From G020348385 sp964538085 (lineage in GTDB: Bacteria > Acidobacteriota > Aminicenantia > Aminicenantales > Aminicenantaceae), in contig CAZIDF010000011.1 in the NCBI GenBank assembly GCA_964538085.1, positions 1-64,000 of the forward strand: a stretch of DNA of 64,000 nt. The letters are read 5' to 3'. Under the pieces are notes generated by a model that saw only the letters and a program-made list of their open reading frames with translations, made no database searches and was not told where the DNA came from. The number at the start of each line of letters is the position of its first letter. The first letter of the stretch is position 1. Shown here in pieces: positions 1 to 8,294 of this stretch. A program made the position numbers and the translations under genes.

Positions 1-69
1 TCCCTTTTTTTTCTTCAAACCAATTAAGCATAAAATTTCTAAAAATAAATCAAACAATAATTCCCACAA
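1..69 (-). CDS. Possible start of an unknown protein, cut by window edge
   Basis: A TTG codon at 69-67 follows a strong ribosome-binding site (AGGAGG at 81-76, 6 nt spacing) and opens a frame with no stop up to the window edge. The 23 visible residues are hydrophobic, then turn lysine-rich. It lies downstream of lepB on the same strand, so it could be the next gene of that operon. Too short to identify; a chance frame is quite possible. Confidence 0.3.
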   Translation of the reverse strand, partial: MWELLFDLFLEILCLIGLKKKKG

Positions 70-83
70 CTTTATCCTCCTTT

Positions 84-170
84 TTATACAAGCCCCTTCC
101 TGCTATTTTCAACCTTGTTGATATCAGAACACTTTAGCAGTGCCTCAAGCTGATTCCTGTACTCTTCCAT
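84..170 (-). CDS. Possible 28-residue ORF overlapping the lepB stop
   Basis: ATG at 170-168 shares a TAATG junction with the lepB stop codon, an arrangement common in translational coupling. The frame ends at TAA 86-84 and is charged and Glu/Lys-rich. No clear ribosome-binding site and no recognisable family, so it may be a true leader-sized protein, a degraded gene end, or chance. Confidence 0.2.
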   Translation of the reverse strand: MEEYRNQLEALLKCSDINKVENSRKGLV

Positions 171-1117
171 TACAGGAGCTTTCCAATGCGTCCCCACCGG
201 ATTCCACCCTCAGGATCAAAAGAAAAATAGACCAGCTTGGCCCTTGCGACAACGTCATCAAGCGGAATCGGGCCCCAATAACGTGAATCCATACTGTTAT
301 CACGGTTGTCACCGATGACAAAGCAGTATCCTTCCGGAACTGTAATACTCAGGTCCTTTCTTTCGCTCCCCTTGATATAGAAGACAGCATAAGTTCCCGA
401 ATCCCCTTCCTCGTATAAAGTTATGGTTCTCTTTATACTTTTTTCATCTAGCTTGATTCCTAAATTCGGGCCTTCTCTGCTTGGTATTTTTTTCCCGTTC
501 ACATAGAGATCCAATCCTTTTATTTCGATTTTATCCCCGGAAAGCCCGATGATCCTTTTGACAAAATGTTTTGTCTTATCTTTTGGATACTTAAAAACAA
601 TCAGCTCACCTTTCTTTAGACCAAAGTTTTGTGCTGAACGATCAATTCTCCCGTCAGTCATAATCAAATCTCCGGAAAGCATCGTAGGTGCCATACTTTC
701 GGTTATTATCCGATACGGTTTAGCAAAAAAACAGACTTTAGACAGATCGACAATTCTTCCAAGAGGGTAAAAGCTCAATAAGATAATGAGGAGGATGTAG
801 ATATAGAGCTTATTATAGAACCTCAAAATATAGTTTTCCCCAATTCGTTTGGCATGCTTCCAAGCATCCACTGCGGCCCAGATGTATATACCCAGACTGG
901 TCAGGATAGACAAAAGAAGAAAAAGGATCAGCATTTGGCCAGAACCTAAGACACTCAACTGGAAAAAAAGAAAAGGAATGACTGAAGAGATTAAGAATAT
1001 GATGAATCCTTTCCGTGGTTTCCCGTTGTATAAATGTCCCAAGCCGGTTAAAAATAAAGAAAGAGCCAGGGCAAAAAGAGGTTTTCTTTTTTTGAACTTA
1101 ATTTTTCTATCTTCCAT
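170..1117 (-). CDS. lepB: Signal peptidase I with N-terminal multi-pass membrane domain
   Basis: Type I signal peptidase (S26), which cleaves signal peptides from exported proteins at the outer face of the inner membrane. The Ser/Lys dyad is visible: Ser141 in ESMAPTM and Lys187 in KHFVKRIIG. The GDNRDNSMDSRYWG box follows near residue 270. At 315 aa it is longer than a minimal enzyme. Residues 1-120 form an extra hydrophobic domain with about four membrane segments and a GLGHLYNGKPRKG signature like TM2/DUF5683 proteins. It lies 26 nt after the anti-sigma gene on the same strand, so it is probably the third gene of an ECF-controlled operon. Family call is firm; the role of the N-terminal domain is unknown. 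Confidence 0.93.
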   Translation of the reverse strand: MEDRKIKFKKRKPLFALALSLFLTGLGHLYNGKPRKGFIIFLISSVIPFLFFQLSVLGSGQMLILFLLLSILTSLGIYIWAAVDAWKHAKRIGENYILRFYNKLYIYILLIILLSFYPLGRIVDLSKVCFFAKPYRIITESMAPTMLSGDLIMTDGRIDRSAQNFGLKKGELIVFKYPKDKTKHFVKRIIGLSGDKIEIKGLDLYVNGKKIPSREGPNLGIKLDEKSIKRTITLYEEGDSGTYAVFYIKGSERKDLSITVPEGYCFVIGDNRDNSMDSRYWGPIPLDDVVARAKLVYFSFDPEGGIRWGRIGKLL

Positions 1118-1143
1118 CTTTTATTCTCAACAAACCACCATTC

Positions 1144-1509
1144 TTATATAGATGATCCACCAAAGAGACTGAATATCTTAAACAGGCCAAAAACCGATCC
1201 AATTCCCGCAAAAACCCATTGAACAGCTCTTGAATACAATATTCTCTCAAGAAGAGGAAACCACTGATATATAGGATTAACGATCTTGGTTTCTTCTTCC
1301 CATATCTTGGCTATCACTGTATCCGCAAAGCAAGGGGGTATCTTTATTTCGATCACCTCACGGACAAGGGAGTCCAATTCCGCAAATTGGGCTGCGATTT
1401 CAGAGCAGGTGCTGCAAGAAAGAACATGTTTTTTATCTTCTTGTCTCAATTCCCTGCCCCATGCGATATCTTCCTGGATAAGGTGACAGGGACACTGCGA
1501 ATTTTTCAT
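1144..1509 (-). CDS. Anti-sigma factor, zinc-finger (ZAS) type, membrane-anchored
   Basis: A 121-residue protein with an N-terminal zinc-binding anti-sigma signature (CPCH near residue 8, then HVLSCSTC near residue 30, the H-x3-C-x2-C of ZAS domains). One membrane helix lies at about residues 95-115. Such proteins hold a partner ECF sigma factor at the inner membrane until a signal releases it. Its ATG overlaps the stop of the upstream sigma gene (ATGA), as usual for a sigma/anti-sigma pair. The short, nearly absent periplasmic tail leaves no obvious sensor domain. Confidence 0.82.
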   Translation of the reverse strand: MKNSQCPCHLIQEDIAWGRELRQEDKKHVLSCSTCSEIAAQFAELDSLVREVIEIKIPPCFADTVIAKIWEEETKIVNPIYQWFPLLERILYSRAVQWVFAGIGSVFGLFKIFSLFGGSSI

Positions 1510-2057
1510 AACACATTCTCCTCTTCAAGAATTTGTCTTAAGATTTGTTTTCCCCGAAATACACGAGATTTTATAGTTCCCACAGGACATTCCTCAAGCT
1601 GGGCGATCTCCTCAAGTGAAAGCTCTTCAAAATAGGATAGAACCACGACTGCATGAAATTTTTCCGGAAGCTTGTTTATGGCATTTTGGACTTTGGAATA
1701 CAGGTTTCGTTTTTCAAGAATACCCTGTGGACTTTGTTCATAAAAATCTTGAGTCACCTCCATGGAACTTTCGGGATGGTCTCTCAGCTGTTTTTTTTTC
1801 GCTTTTTCATTGATGGCAAGATTTCGGGCAATTGTAATGAGCCAAGTAGAGAAAGAAGCACCCTTTTCGGCATTATATTTAGCAATATTTCTATATGCCC
1901 TTAGGAATGTTTCCTGAGCAAGGTCTTCCAGGACCTGATTTTGAAATAAAAATTTTCCCAGAAAGGAAAATACCATTCTCTGGTACCGAAGGACCAGGAG
2001 TCTGAAGGCGTTCTTATTGCCTTTTGCAGACTGTTCGGCCAGAAACTTGTCATCCAT
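1506..2057 (-). CDS. ECF RNA polymerase sigma factor
   Basis: A 183-residue group 4 sigma factor. Region 2 (about residues 10-80) contains LEDLAQETFLRAYRNI, typical of the -10-binding helix. Region 4 (about 120-180) has a helix-turn-helix with LSLEEIAQLEECPVGTIKSR. Regions 1 and 3 are absent, as expected for ECF factors. It heads an operon with a ZAS anti-sigma (4-nt overlap) and signal peptidase, suggesting an envelope-stress or export-linked regulon (inference). A GGAAC/GTATAA pair upstream suggests autoregulation. A GAGGAA ribosome-binding site sits somewhat far from the ATG; a second in-frame choice would be ATG 2053-2051 only in another frame, so 2057 is kept. Confidence 0.9.
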   Translation of the reverse strand: MDDKFLAEQSAKGNKNAFRLLVLRYQRMVFSFLGKFLFQNQVLEDLAQETFLRAYRNIAKYNAEKGASFSTWLITIARNLAINEKAKKKQLRDHPESSMEVTQDFYEQSPQGILEKRNLYSKVQNAINKLPEKFHAVVVLSYFEELSLEEIAQLEECPVGTIKSRVFRGKQILRQILEEENVL

Positions 2058-2083
2058 AGGTTCTGTTGTCTTCCTCTATATTG

Positions 2084-2111
2084 TTATACCTTTGAAGAAG
2101 TAAAAAGTTCC
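2084..2111 (-). promoter_or_regulatory. Candidate ECF-type promoter of the sigma/anti-sigma/lepB operon
   Basis: On the minus strand GGAACT (2111-2106) is followed after 16 nt by GTATAA (2089-2084), about 27 nt before the sigma ATG. GGAAC -35 elements with a short GT-containing -10 box are typical of ECF sigma targets, so the operon may be autoregulated. Found by eye; no second matching promoter was recognised in the window. Confidence 0.4.
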
Positions 2112-2508
2112 CTGTTTGCGAAGGCTTATGCTGATATTGGTAAACAGGCGAAACTGGGCGAAGATTAGGGGGCAGGTCACAAGGAGTCAATTACTTCTAA
2201 TAAAATACTAAAAGAGCTATAGAATGTATAGTGTAAACATCTCGATGATGCACTTCTCCCTGCCACGATGGAAAGGGGGGCTTTGGGTGATAGGGGTTTT
2301 TGAATAAGACGAAGAATAGTTTTTATTCTAACGCCTTCTGGGATATTCTTACTTGTCTAATGCGTTAGACAATCCTGGGAATGGCTCGTAAATAGACTTG
2401 TCCCCATGTGACACATGTGTGCCAAAAGTTGTTTAAAATAGCTGAAACTACGGGTCTGTAGTATAAAAGACAAAAACAAGGAAAAGGCTGATTTTCAGGG
2501 GATACGCC
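2112..2508. other. Gene-free stretch with small palindromes
   Basis: No convincing coding frame. It holds a perfect 8-bp inverted repeat with a 4-nt loop at 2353-2372 (TTGTCTAA...TTAGACAA), a short hairpin near 2306-2322 (AGAATA/TATTCT), and a CATGTGACACATG palindrome near 2405 preceded by TGTCCCC. Function unknown; these may be operator-like sites or remnants of a repeat family. Confidence 0.4.
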
Positions 2509-2585
<77 letters not shown>

Positions 2586-2610
2586 ACCTTGAGAGTCCTA
2601 TCAATATAAC

Positions 2611-3618
2611 CTAAAGGGAACTGGTTTTCAATACGGCGGCGCCGTCGATCTGGCTGTCTTTGAGGAGTTGGAGGACTTTGTTAGCCTCCTCGAGGGGAAA
2701 AACAGTCGTGGTCGTGTGAATAGGAATTTCGGCTGCAATTTTGAGCAAATCCGCTCCGTCCTGCCTTGTGGCATTGGCCACACTCCGGAGCGTCCTTTCG
2801 TGATACAGGTATTGGACATAGTCCATCTCCGGAATCGGGGACATGTAAATCCCCGCCAGTGCCTGCGTCCCCCCTTTATCCAGCCAGCGCATCCCATCTA
2901 ATACGGTAGGTCCTGCTGGCGTGAAGTTCACGATGCTGTCCAATTTTTCAGGAGGCTTCTCTTTGGATGTTCCGGTCCACACAGCTCCAAGCTTTTTGGC
3001 AAGAGCTCGATGCTCCTCTGACCTGGAAAACACATAAACCTCACATCCCCAGTGGATTGCCACCTGGATCGCAACATGGGCCGACGCACCGAATCCGATT
3101 AAGCCGAGCCGCTGACCGGGTTCGATCTCGCTCAAACGGAGGGCCCTGTAGCCAATTATCCCTGCACACAGGAGGGGGGCTGCCTCTTCATCTCCGAATA
3201 TGTCCGGAATGGCATATGCAAACTTTGCGGGGACGACAATGTATTCGGCATATCCCCCATTCTCATGATAACCTGTGAATCGAGCGCTCGCACAAAGGTT
3301 TTCATTTCCACGGGTACAGTACGGGCATGTCGTATCTGCGGAATACAACCAGGCCACCCCTACCCTATCTCCTTCCTTGAATCGGGATGTATTATTTCCG
3401 CACCGCTCAACTCTTCCGACAACCTGATGACCGGGAATGATCGGGAGTTTGGCCTCAGGAAGTTCCCCCTCCACCGTATGCAGGTCTGTGTGGCAAACGC
3501 CGCAAACATGCACATGGATCAAAATATCTTCAGAACCGGGTTCCGGAACCGGCAGGTCGACCAGTTCCAGCGGATTCTTTTCGATGGGAGCAAAATCCTT
3601 CAGGATCATGGCCTTCAT
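2611..3618 (-). CDS. Zinc-dependent alcohol dehydrogenase (medium-chain, AdhP-like)
   Basis: NAD(P)-dependent medium-chain dehydrogenase. The catalytic zinc site is seen in CGVCHTDLHT and GHQVVGRVE; the structural zinc loop is CPYCTRGNENLC; the Rossmann motif is GLIGFGASAHVA near residue 170. I chose the ATG at 3618 (335 aa) because it has an AGGTG ribosome-binding site and follows the stop of the upstream peptidase gene. A longer start at 3678 would overlap that gene and add 20 unrelated residues. Substrate unknown. It ends a four-gene minus-strand run, 25 nt before the tRNA. Confidence 0.9.
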   Translation of the reverse strand: MKAMILKDFAPIEKNPLELVDLPVPEPGSEDILIHVHVCGVCHTDLHTVEGELPEAKLPIIPGHQVVGRVERCGNNTSRFKEGDRVGVAWLYSADTTCPYCTRGNENLCASARFTGYHENGGYAEYIVVPAKFAYAIPDIFGDEEAAPLLCAGIIGYRALRLSEIEPGQRLGLIGFGASAHVAIQVAIHWGCEVYVFSRSEEHRALAKKLGAVWTGTSKEKPPEKLDSIVNFTPAGPTVLDGMRWLDKGGTQALAGIYMSPIPEMDYVQYLYHERTLRSVANATRQDGADLLKIAAEIPIHTTTTVFPLEEANKVLQLLKDSQIDGAAVLKTSSL

Positions 3619-3626
3619 GTCAGCAC

Positions 3627-5729
3627 CTACTTGATTTCTTTTTTCTCCGCTTTTTTCTTCGCCTGTTCCTCCTGCCATTCGATCTCGCTTATCGGAGTCA
3701 GATCGACATGTTTGGCAAAGAAATAAAGATAACGCCGCAACCGGTCCAACTGGTGGCGGGGCTCGCTGAGCCCATGTCCCTCCCGGGGATACTTCACAAA
3801 AGTCACGTCTTTTCCCAGGTCACGCAGCGCCTGGTAAAATTCTACGGATTGGCTTATGGGCACGCGGGCATCCTCTTCCCCATGCAGGATCAACACCGGG
3901 CTTTTCACATTTTTCACATGACGGATGGCGGAAAGCTTTTCGAACGTCTCCTCGTTTTCCCAGGGGGTTCCGAAGAACCAAGCCAAATAATTGGGAATAT
4001 CGGTGGTGCTGTACATGCTGTAGAGGTTGGGCAACCCAGCCCCAGGAGAGACGGCCTTGAATCTGTCGGTCTGGGTAACGATCCAGAAGCTCATGTATCC
4101 CCCATAGCTCCAACCATAACATATCAACCGGTCGGGATCGGCCCATCCCCTTTCGATGCAAAAATCCACTCCTGTCATGCAGTCGTCATAGTCCACGATT
4201 CCCCAATTGCCGCGGTTGGCATTGACGAACTCCTGGCCGTAATTGACACTTCCGCGGAAATTCGGCTGAAACACAAAAAAGCCGTTTCCAGCGAAAAATT
4301 GATTGGATGTGCTGAACGACTCGATGCGAGCGCCGCTTGGCCCTCCGTGGGGATTCAGAATGAGGGGGTATTTTTGGCCGAGTTTGTAATCGACAGGATA
4401 TGTGAGAACACCTTCGATCTCCTGCCCGTCGCTGTTTTTCCATTTTACCGTCTCGACTTTTCCCATCTTGATCTTTTCTTCTCTCATCCAGGGATTGGCA
4501 TCGGTTAGAATGGCGAGGTTTTCTAGGCCTAAATCTGCCGTATAAACTTCGGCCGGCCAGGCAGGAGGAGTGTGGATCCACACCCATCGAGTTCCATCTT
4601 TAGCAAGCTCCCAGGAAGAATTGCTCCCACGGGGAGGCACCAACTTTTTTACTTTTGCGGACTGGATATCAACGGAAAAAAGATTGGTCGTAGTGCGATC
4701 CCCAGACGACCAGAAAATCGTTTTTCCGTCAGGCGACCAGATCGGACTGGAAAAGTCCAAATCAAAATCTTCGAGAAGGACTCGCGCTCCACCACCACTG
4801 GCAGGAATGAGGTGTAACTTGCTGTACCAAGTCGAAGTTTTTGTATGTGGATTGGATGCAAAAGCGATGGCCTTGCCATCCGGCGACCAACGGGGACTGG
4901 AATCAGGGCCCGGATTCTCGAACAATTTTTTCGGTTCGGGATTATCCAAAGCCACCACCCAAATATCGCTGTTCCAACTTTCGTCGACCTTCGTATTGGG
5001 ACGGCTCACATAGGCAATGGTTTTGGAATCGGGCGACCAGCGGAAATCGCTGACAGTGAATTCCCCTTCGGTCAATCGCGAAGCTTTTTTGCTGGCGATC
5101 TCGAAATTCCAAAGATGGGACATCTGAAATTTTTCATCGACCACCACGGCATCGTCCTTTTCCTTCTTTTTCTTTTCGTCTTCTTCACTTAAGGGATCCC
5201 TTGCTGTGAAGGCAATTTTTTTTCCGTCGGGAGATATCCGGAAGGATTGAATATTTTCTTTTTGTTCGGTCAACTGCCATGCCTCTCCCCCATCGATATA
5301 CATCAGGAAAATCTGAGCTCTTGATTCTTTTCCAGAATCTTCCTTTTCGATGCGCACTTTTCCACGGGAGGAAAGAAAAGCGATGGTCTTGCCATCAGGA
5401 AACCAAGCTGGGGATGTGCAGCTTTCCTCACCCCGGGTCAACTGTCTCTTTTCAGTTCCATCCATTTTAACTTTCCAGACATGAGTTGTGCTTTTGTAAT
5501 CCTTGTCTTCCATATCCCTCAGGCTCATGGTATAGACCACCCGCTGTCCATCAGGGGATAGATGGGGACTGGAAACCTGGTTGATGCGCAGAGTGTCTTC
5601 GGCAGACAGCACTCGTGGGTGTGCCGGTTTAGCCACTTCCTGGACATTTTCGGCAATGAGATGTGGAGACAGCATAAGAAATGCCAGTATGACAAATAAT
5701 GATATGATGGCGTTTGACTTTGGATTCAT
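3627..5729 (-). CDS. Exported S9-family (prolyl oligopeptidase-type) serine peptidase
   Basis: A 700-residue two-domain peptidase. It starts with a signal peptide (hydrophobic residues 8-25), then a WD40/TolB-like beta-propeller (about 40-400) with repeated SPDGKxIAF motifs, then an alpha/beta-hydrolase domain. The triad is visible: Ser541 in GWSYGGYMS, Asp620 in HGEEDARVP, His652 in REGHGLSEP. This layout fits dipeptidyl- or acylaminoacyl-peptidases acting on imported peptides in the periplasm or outside. The C-terminal tail is lysine-rich. An excellent AAGGAGG ribosome-binding site supports the start. Confidence 0.93.
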   Translation of the reverse strand: MNPKSNAIISLFVILAFLMLSPHLIAENVQEVAKPAHPRVLSAEDTLRINQVSSPHLSPDGQRVVYTMSLRDMEDKDYKSTTHVWKVKMDGTEKRQLTRGEESCTSPAWFPDGKTIAFLSSRGKVRIEKEDSGKESRAQIFLMYIDGGEAWQLTEQKENIQSFRISPDGKKIAFTARDPLSEEDEKKKKEKDDAVVVDEKFQMSHLWNFEIASKKASRLTEGEFTVSDFRWSPDSKTIAYVSRPNTKVDESWNSDIWVVALDNPEPKKLFENPGPDSSPRWSPDGKAIAFASNPHTKTSTWYSKLHLIPASGGGARVLLEDFDLDFSSPIWSPDGKTIFWSSGDRTTTNLFSVDIQSAKVKKLVPPRGSNSSWELAKDGTRWVWIHTPPAWPAEVYTADLGLENLAILTDANPWMREEKIKMGKVETVKWKNSDGQEIEGVLTYPVDYKLGQKYPLILNPHGGPSGARIESFSTSNQFFAGNGFFVFQPNFRGSVNYGQEFVNANRGNWGIVDYDDCMTGVDFCIERGWADPDRLICYGWSYGGYMSFWIVTQTDRFKAVSPGAGLPNLYSMYSTTDIPNYLAWFFGTPWENEETFEKLSAIRHVKNVKSPVLILHGEEDARVPISQSVEFYQALRDLGKDVTFVKYPREGHGLSEPRHQLDRLRRYLYFFAKHVDLTPISEIEWQEEQAKKKAEKKEIK

Positions 5730-5738
5730 GATTCCTCC

Positions 5739-7055
5739 TTACGATTTGTCTTTTTGTTGTTTGATCTTGCGACTCAGTCTATCCAACCGGCGGGAAAAAT
5801 CTCTCTCATAATAAGAGGAAACACCTGTGGAAAGGACAAATCCCTCTTCGGCTATTCGTTTGGCTTCCTCAAAGTTTTTCAACCGGTGCTCAAGGTGCAT
5901 GGCCAATTCCCGGAAGGAGAAAAGCTGAGCCTGGGTCACGACAGTCGTCGAGGTCATCTCCTCCCATATGGGCACAGCTTTTTCCCAATCTTGGTGTTTT
6001 TTGAAATGAACAGAGAGCCTTCTTTTGGTCTCCACTGACACTTCATCGGTCAAGTTTCCATCCAAAGCTTTCTGGAAAAACTGGACGGCCTTTTCCAAAT
6101 CCCCGGCGTTTGCCATCACTTTTCCAGCACCGTAAAAATCCATGGCATCACCCATGCAGAGTTCCGGATCTTCTGAAAATATTTGCGCCCCGATGACGAC
6201 CAAACCCAAAAGGGAAAGGATGTCCTCCTGGTTGTGGTACAAGATGGGCTCGATCAGATCGTAGTTTCCTGTTTGGAGGTACTGAAAATATCGCCAGGGG
6301 ATCTCGGCCGAGGGGATATCCTCGGTCCGGCCTGTCTGCACCACATTGAGGGCCAGATGAAACAGACGGCAGCTCTCATACTTGTGACTCCAGAGCCTGC
6401 GGGCCGGGAACAAAAAATCCAGATGCGGAAGTTCGCTCAGCAGAAAAGGCTGCCTTTGAAGGATAAACCGGGTCTCAAGCAAAGGGATGTCGAAGCTTTT
6501 TCCGTTGTAAGTCACCACTGACTGGAAATTCATCTCTTTAAAAAACTCAGCGAGCTCCTGGATCATCCTCTCCTCTTCGGCCATCTCCCCCAGGAAATAT
6601 TGGCCGACGATGAATTTATCATCCCGGTAGTACCCCATGCCCACGTTAAAGGGAATCACGCCCGATCCTCCGGACAATCCCGTGGTTTCTAAATCGATGA
6701 ACAGGGCCGTTGACAGGTCGAGATCCCTGAATGCTTCATCCTGGCTGAGACATGCGAGGACCTCCCCGCTTATCTTGAGGCCGGAAGCGATCTTGATCCT
6801 CCCGTATCTCACTTCCAGCCCATAGCTGTTTTCGAGCCATTGGAGGGGCTCTTTAGGCAGCGGCTCGAAGGTAGGGATTTTTGATTCTTTCGGTTTTTCC
6901 TCGCGGGTCAAATTGATCAGGCGTTCGAGCTTCTCTTTGGTAGAGAGGTTTTCTTCCTCCTGGATCTTTCTCCAGGTGCTGGTCACTTGTTGAGATTTGG
7001 AGCGGGTTCGGCGCTCCTTTTTGATCCTTTCAAGCTTGTCCTTGAGGTCCGCCAT
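5739..7055 (-). CDS. RNase H-like (YprB-type) DEDD exonuclease with TPR tail
   Basis: A 438-residue protein. The N-terminal 90 residues are charged. The middle has DEDD nuclease motifs: DLETTG (ExoI, about residue 135), TYNGKSFDIPLLETR (ExoII, about 200) and HNQEDILSL (ExoIII, about 290). The last 130 residues look like tetratricopeptide repeats. YprB-type proteins are predicted 3'-5' nucleases of unsettled function. It overlaps the yjbQ stop by one base (TAATG), indicating translational coupling. Confidence 0.82.
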   Translation of the reverse strand: MADLKDKLERIKKERRTRSKSQQVTSTWRKIQEEENLSTKEKLERLINLTREEKPKESKIPTFEPLPKEPLQWLENSYGLEVRYGRIKIASGLKISGEVLACLSQDEAFRDLDLSTALFIDLETTGLSGGSGVIPFNVGMGYYRDDKFIVGQYFLGEMAEEERMIQELAEFFKEMNFQSVVTYNGKSFDIPLLETRFILQRQPFLLSELPHLDFLFPARRLWSHKYESCRLFHLALNVVQTGRTEDIPSAEIPWRYFQYLQTGNYDLIEPILYHNQEDILSLLGLVVIGAQIFSEDPELCMGDAMDFYGAGKVMANAGDLEKAVQFFQKALDGNLTDEVSVETKRRLSVHFKKHQDWEKAVPIWEEMTSTTVVTQAQLFSFRELAMHLEHRLKNFEEAKRIAEEGFVLSTGVSSYYERDFSRRLDRLSRKIKQQKDKS

Positions 7056-7474
7056 TATTCCCCTATGAACTGGATCGTGATGGTTCGATTACGCGCCCTG
7101 TTGTCAAAATCGACAAAGATAATCTGCTGCCATGTCCCCAGTGTCAACTGGCCGTTGCTGAACGGAACGGTCAGAGAGGGACCGAGAAGAGCGGACCGGA
7201 TATGCGAAAAACCGTTGCCATCCCCCCACCGGGCATCGTGATGATAGGTCACATCGCTGGGGATGATTTTCTCCATGAAATCCGTAAAATCCTTGACCAG
7301 ACCGGATTCATACTCGATGGTGGTGAATCCAGCGGTGGAGCCTGGGACGAATAGCGTGACCGTGCCGTTTTCCAACCCATTCTCCCTCAATTTGTGAGAA
7401 ACCTCTGAGGTGATGTCGATCATGTCGTTAAAACCACCCGTGGAAAAGCTCAAGCTATCGCTCAATACCTTCAT
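7055..7474 (-). CDS. YjbQ-family protein (UPF0047)
   Basis: A 139-residue single-domain protein. Family marks are HVPGSTAGFTTIEYE-like (here FVPGSTAGFTTIEYE) and HDARWGDGNGFSHIRSALLG, followed by GQLTLGTWQQI near the C terminus, all conserved in YjbQ/YugU proteins. Reported weak thiamine-phosphate synthase activity in the family does not settle the physiological role. First gene of a minus-strand operon with the RNase H-like protein. Confidence 0.88.
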   Translation of the reverse strand: MKVLSDSLSFSTGGFNDMIDITSEVSHKLRENGLENGTVTLFVPGSTAGFTTIEYESGLVKDFTDFMEKIIPSDVTYHHDARWGDGNGFSHIRSALLGPSLTVPFSNGQLTLGTWQQIIFVDFDNRARNRTITIQFIGE

Positions 7475-7533
7475 TTCAAATCTCCCATCTAATAATATTT
7501 CATTTATATAAAGACGTAAAGCACAAAGCTTTT

Positions 7534-7659
7534 AATTGGGGACAGGATACCCTTTCACCTATTTAAAATTTGCTAACAACCGAAAAAAAGGCTAGATTTA
7601 GAGCTCAGTAACACGTTAAGTCAAAAAAAAATAGGTGAAAGGGTATCCTGTCCCCAATT
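7534..7659. repeat. Perfect 31-bp inverted repeat, palindromic element
   Basis: The arms 7534-7564 and 7629-7659 are exact reverse complements over 31 bp and enclose 64 bp of AT-rich DNA. Each arm starts (outside in) with AATTGGGGACAGGATACC. It sits between the divergent yjbQ and sigma genes. The 126-bp size and perfect arms suggest a small mobile palindrome (REP/MITE-like), recently inserted. No transposase in the window matches it. Confidence 0.8.
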
Positions 7660-7697
7660 TCATGTCAACGAAAAGGGTGATATTTACGTTAAGATAG

Positions 7698-8294
7698 GTG
7701 AAATACAAAGGAATGACTGAAAGAGCTATTGTGCAATCGGCCCAACAGGGCAACACGGAGGCATTTCGTATGCTTTTTGAAGAGAACCGAAAAAGAATCT
7801 TCTCGCTGGCATACCAGTACACGAAAAACAAAGAAGATGCCGAAGACATCCTCCAAGAAACTTTCATCAGGACGTACAACTACCTGGACAAATACAAGAT
7901 CGAAAACGAAAGCAGTTTTTCCTCCTGGATCTACCGGATCGGAATCAATTGCAGCATCGATTACCTGAGGCGGAAGAAAAACAAAAAAGAAGATTTTTCG
8001 GACTGGGACAAATGGGAGAAAACGATGGGAAGTGACCATTCCAACCCGGAGCACACCATCGGACTCGAACAGCTTCGCGAGAAGATAAACAGTCTTGTGG
8101 GAGGGTTATCGCCCAGGCAAAGGATGGTGTTCATATTGAAGCACTACCAGCAATTCAGCATAAAAGAAATCGCCGAATATCTCGACTGCTCGGAGGGAAG
8201 TGTGAAAAAACAACTCTTCCGGGCGGTATCGGCCATCAGAAGTCCCTTGAAAAAATATCTGTGGGAGAAAGACTATGGCATGCAAAAAATATAG
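7698..8294 (+). CDS. ECF RNA polymerase sigma factor
   Basis: A 198-residue group 4 sigma factor: region 2 (about residues 8-80) with KEDAEDILQETFIRTYNYLDK, region 4 (about 130-185) with FSIKEIAEYLDCSEGSVKKQLFR cut by a helix-turn-helix. The frame opens at GTG 7698; an ATG five codons later (7713) is an equally fair start because neither has a strong ribosome-binding site at ideal spacing. It heads a plus-strand operon with an anti-sigma factor and two HEAT-repeat proteins. Confidence 0.88.
   Translation: MKYKGMTERAIVQSAQQGNTEAFRMLFEENRKRIFSLAYQYTKNKEDAEDILQETFIRTYNYLDKYKIENESSFSSWIYRIGINCSIDYLRRKKNKKEDFSDWDKWEKTMGSDHSNPEHTIGLEQLREKINSLVGGLSPRQRMVFILKHYQQFSIKEIAEYLDCSEGSVKKQLFRAVSAIRSPLKKYLWEKDYGMQKI

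Noticed and set aside
2611..3678. Longer alcohol dehydrogenase start at 3678
   Set aside because: The extra 20 residues come from the peptidase gene read in another frame; ATG 3618 has a good ribosome-binding site.
3708..4508. Long open frame antisense to the S9 peptidase gene
   Set aside because: It is opposite a gene with intact catalytic motifs, has no ribosome-binding site and resembles no family; similar antisense frames elsewhere were dropped for the same reason.
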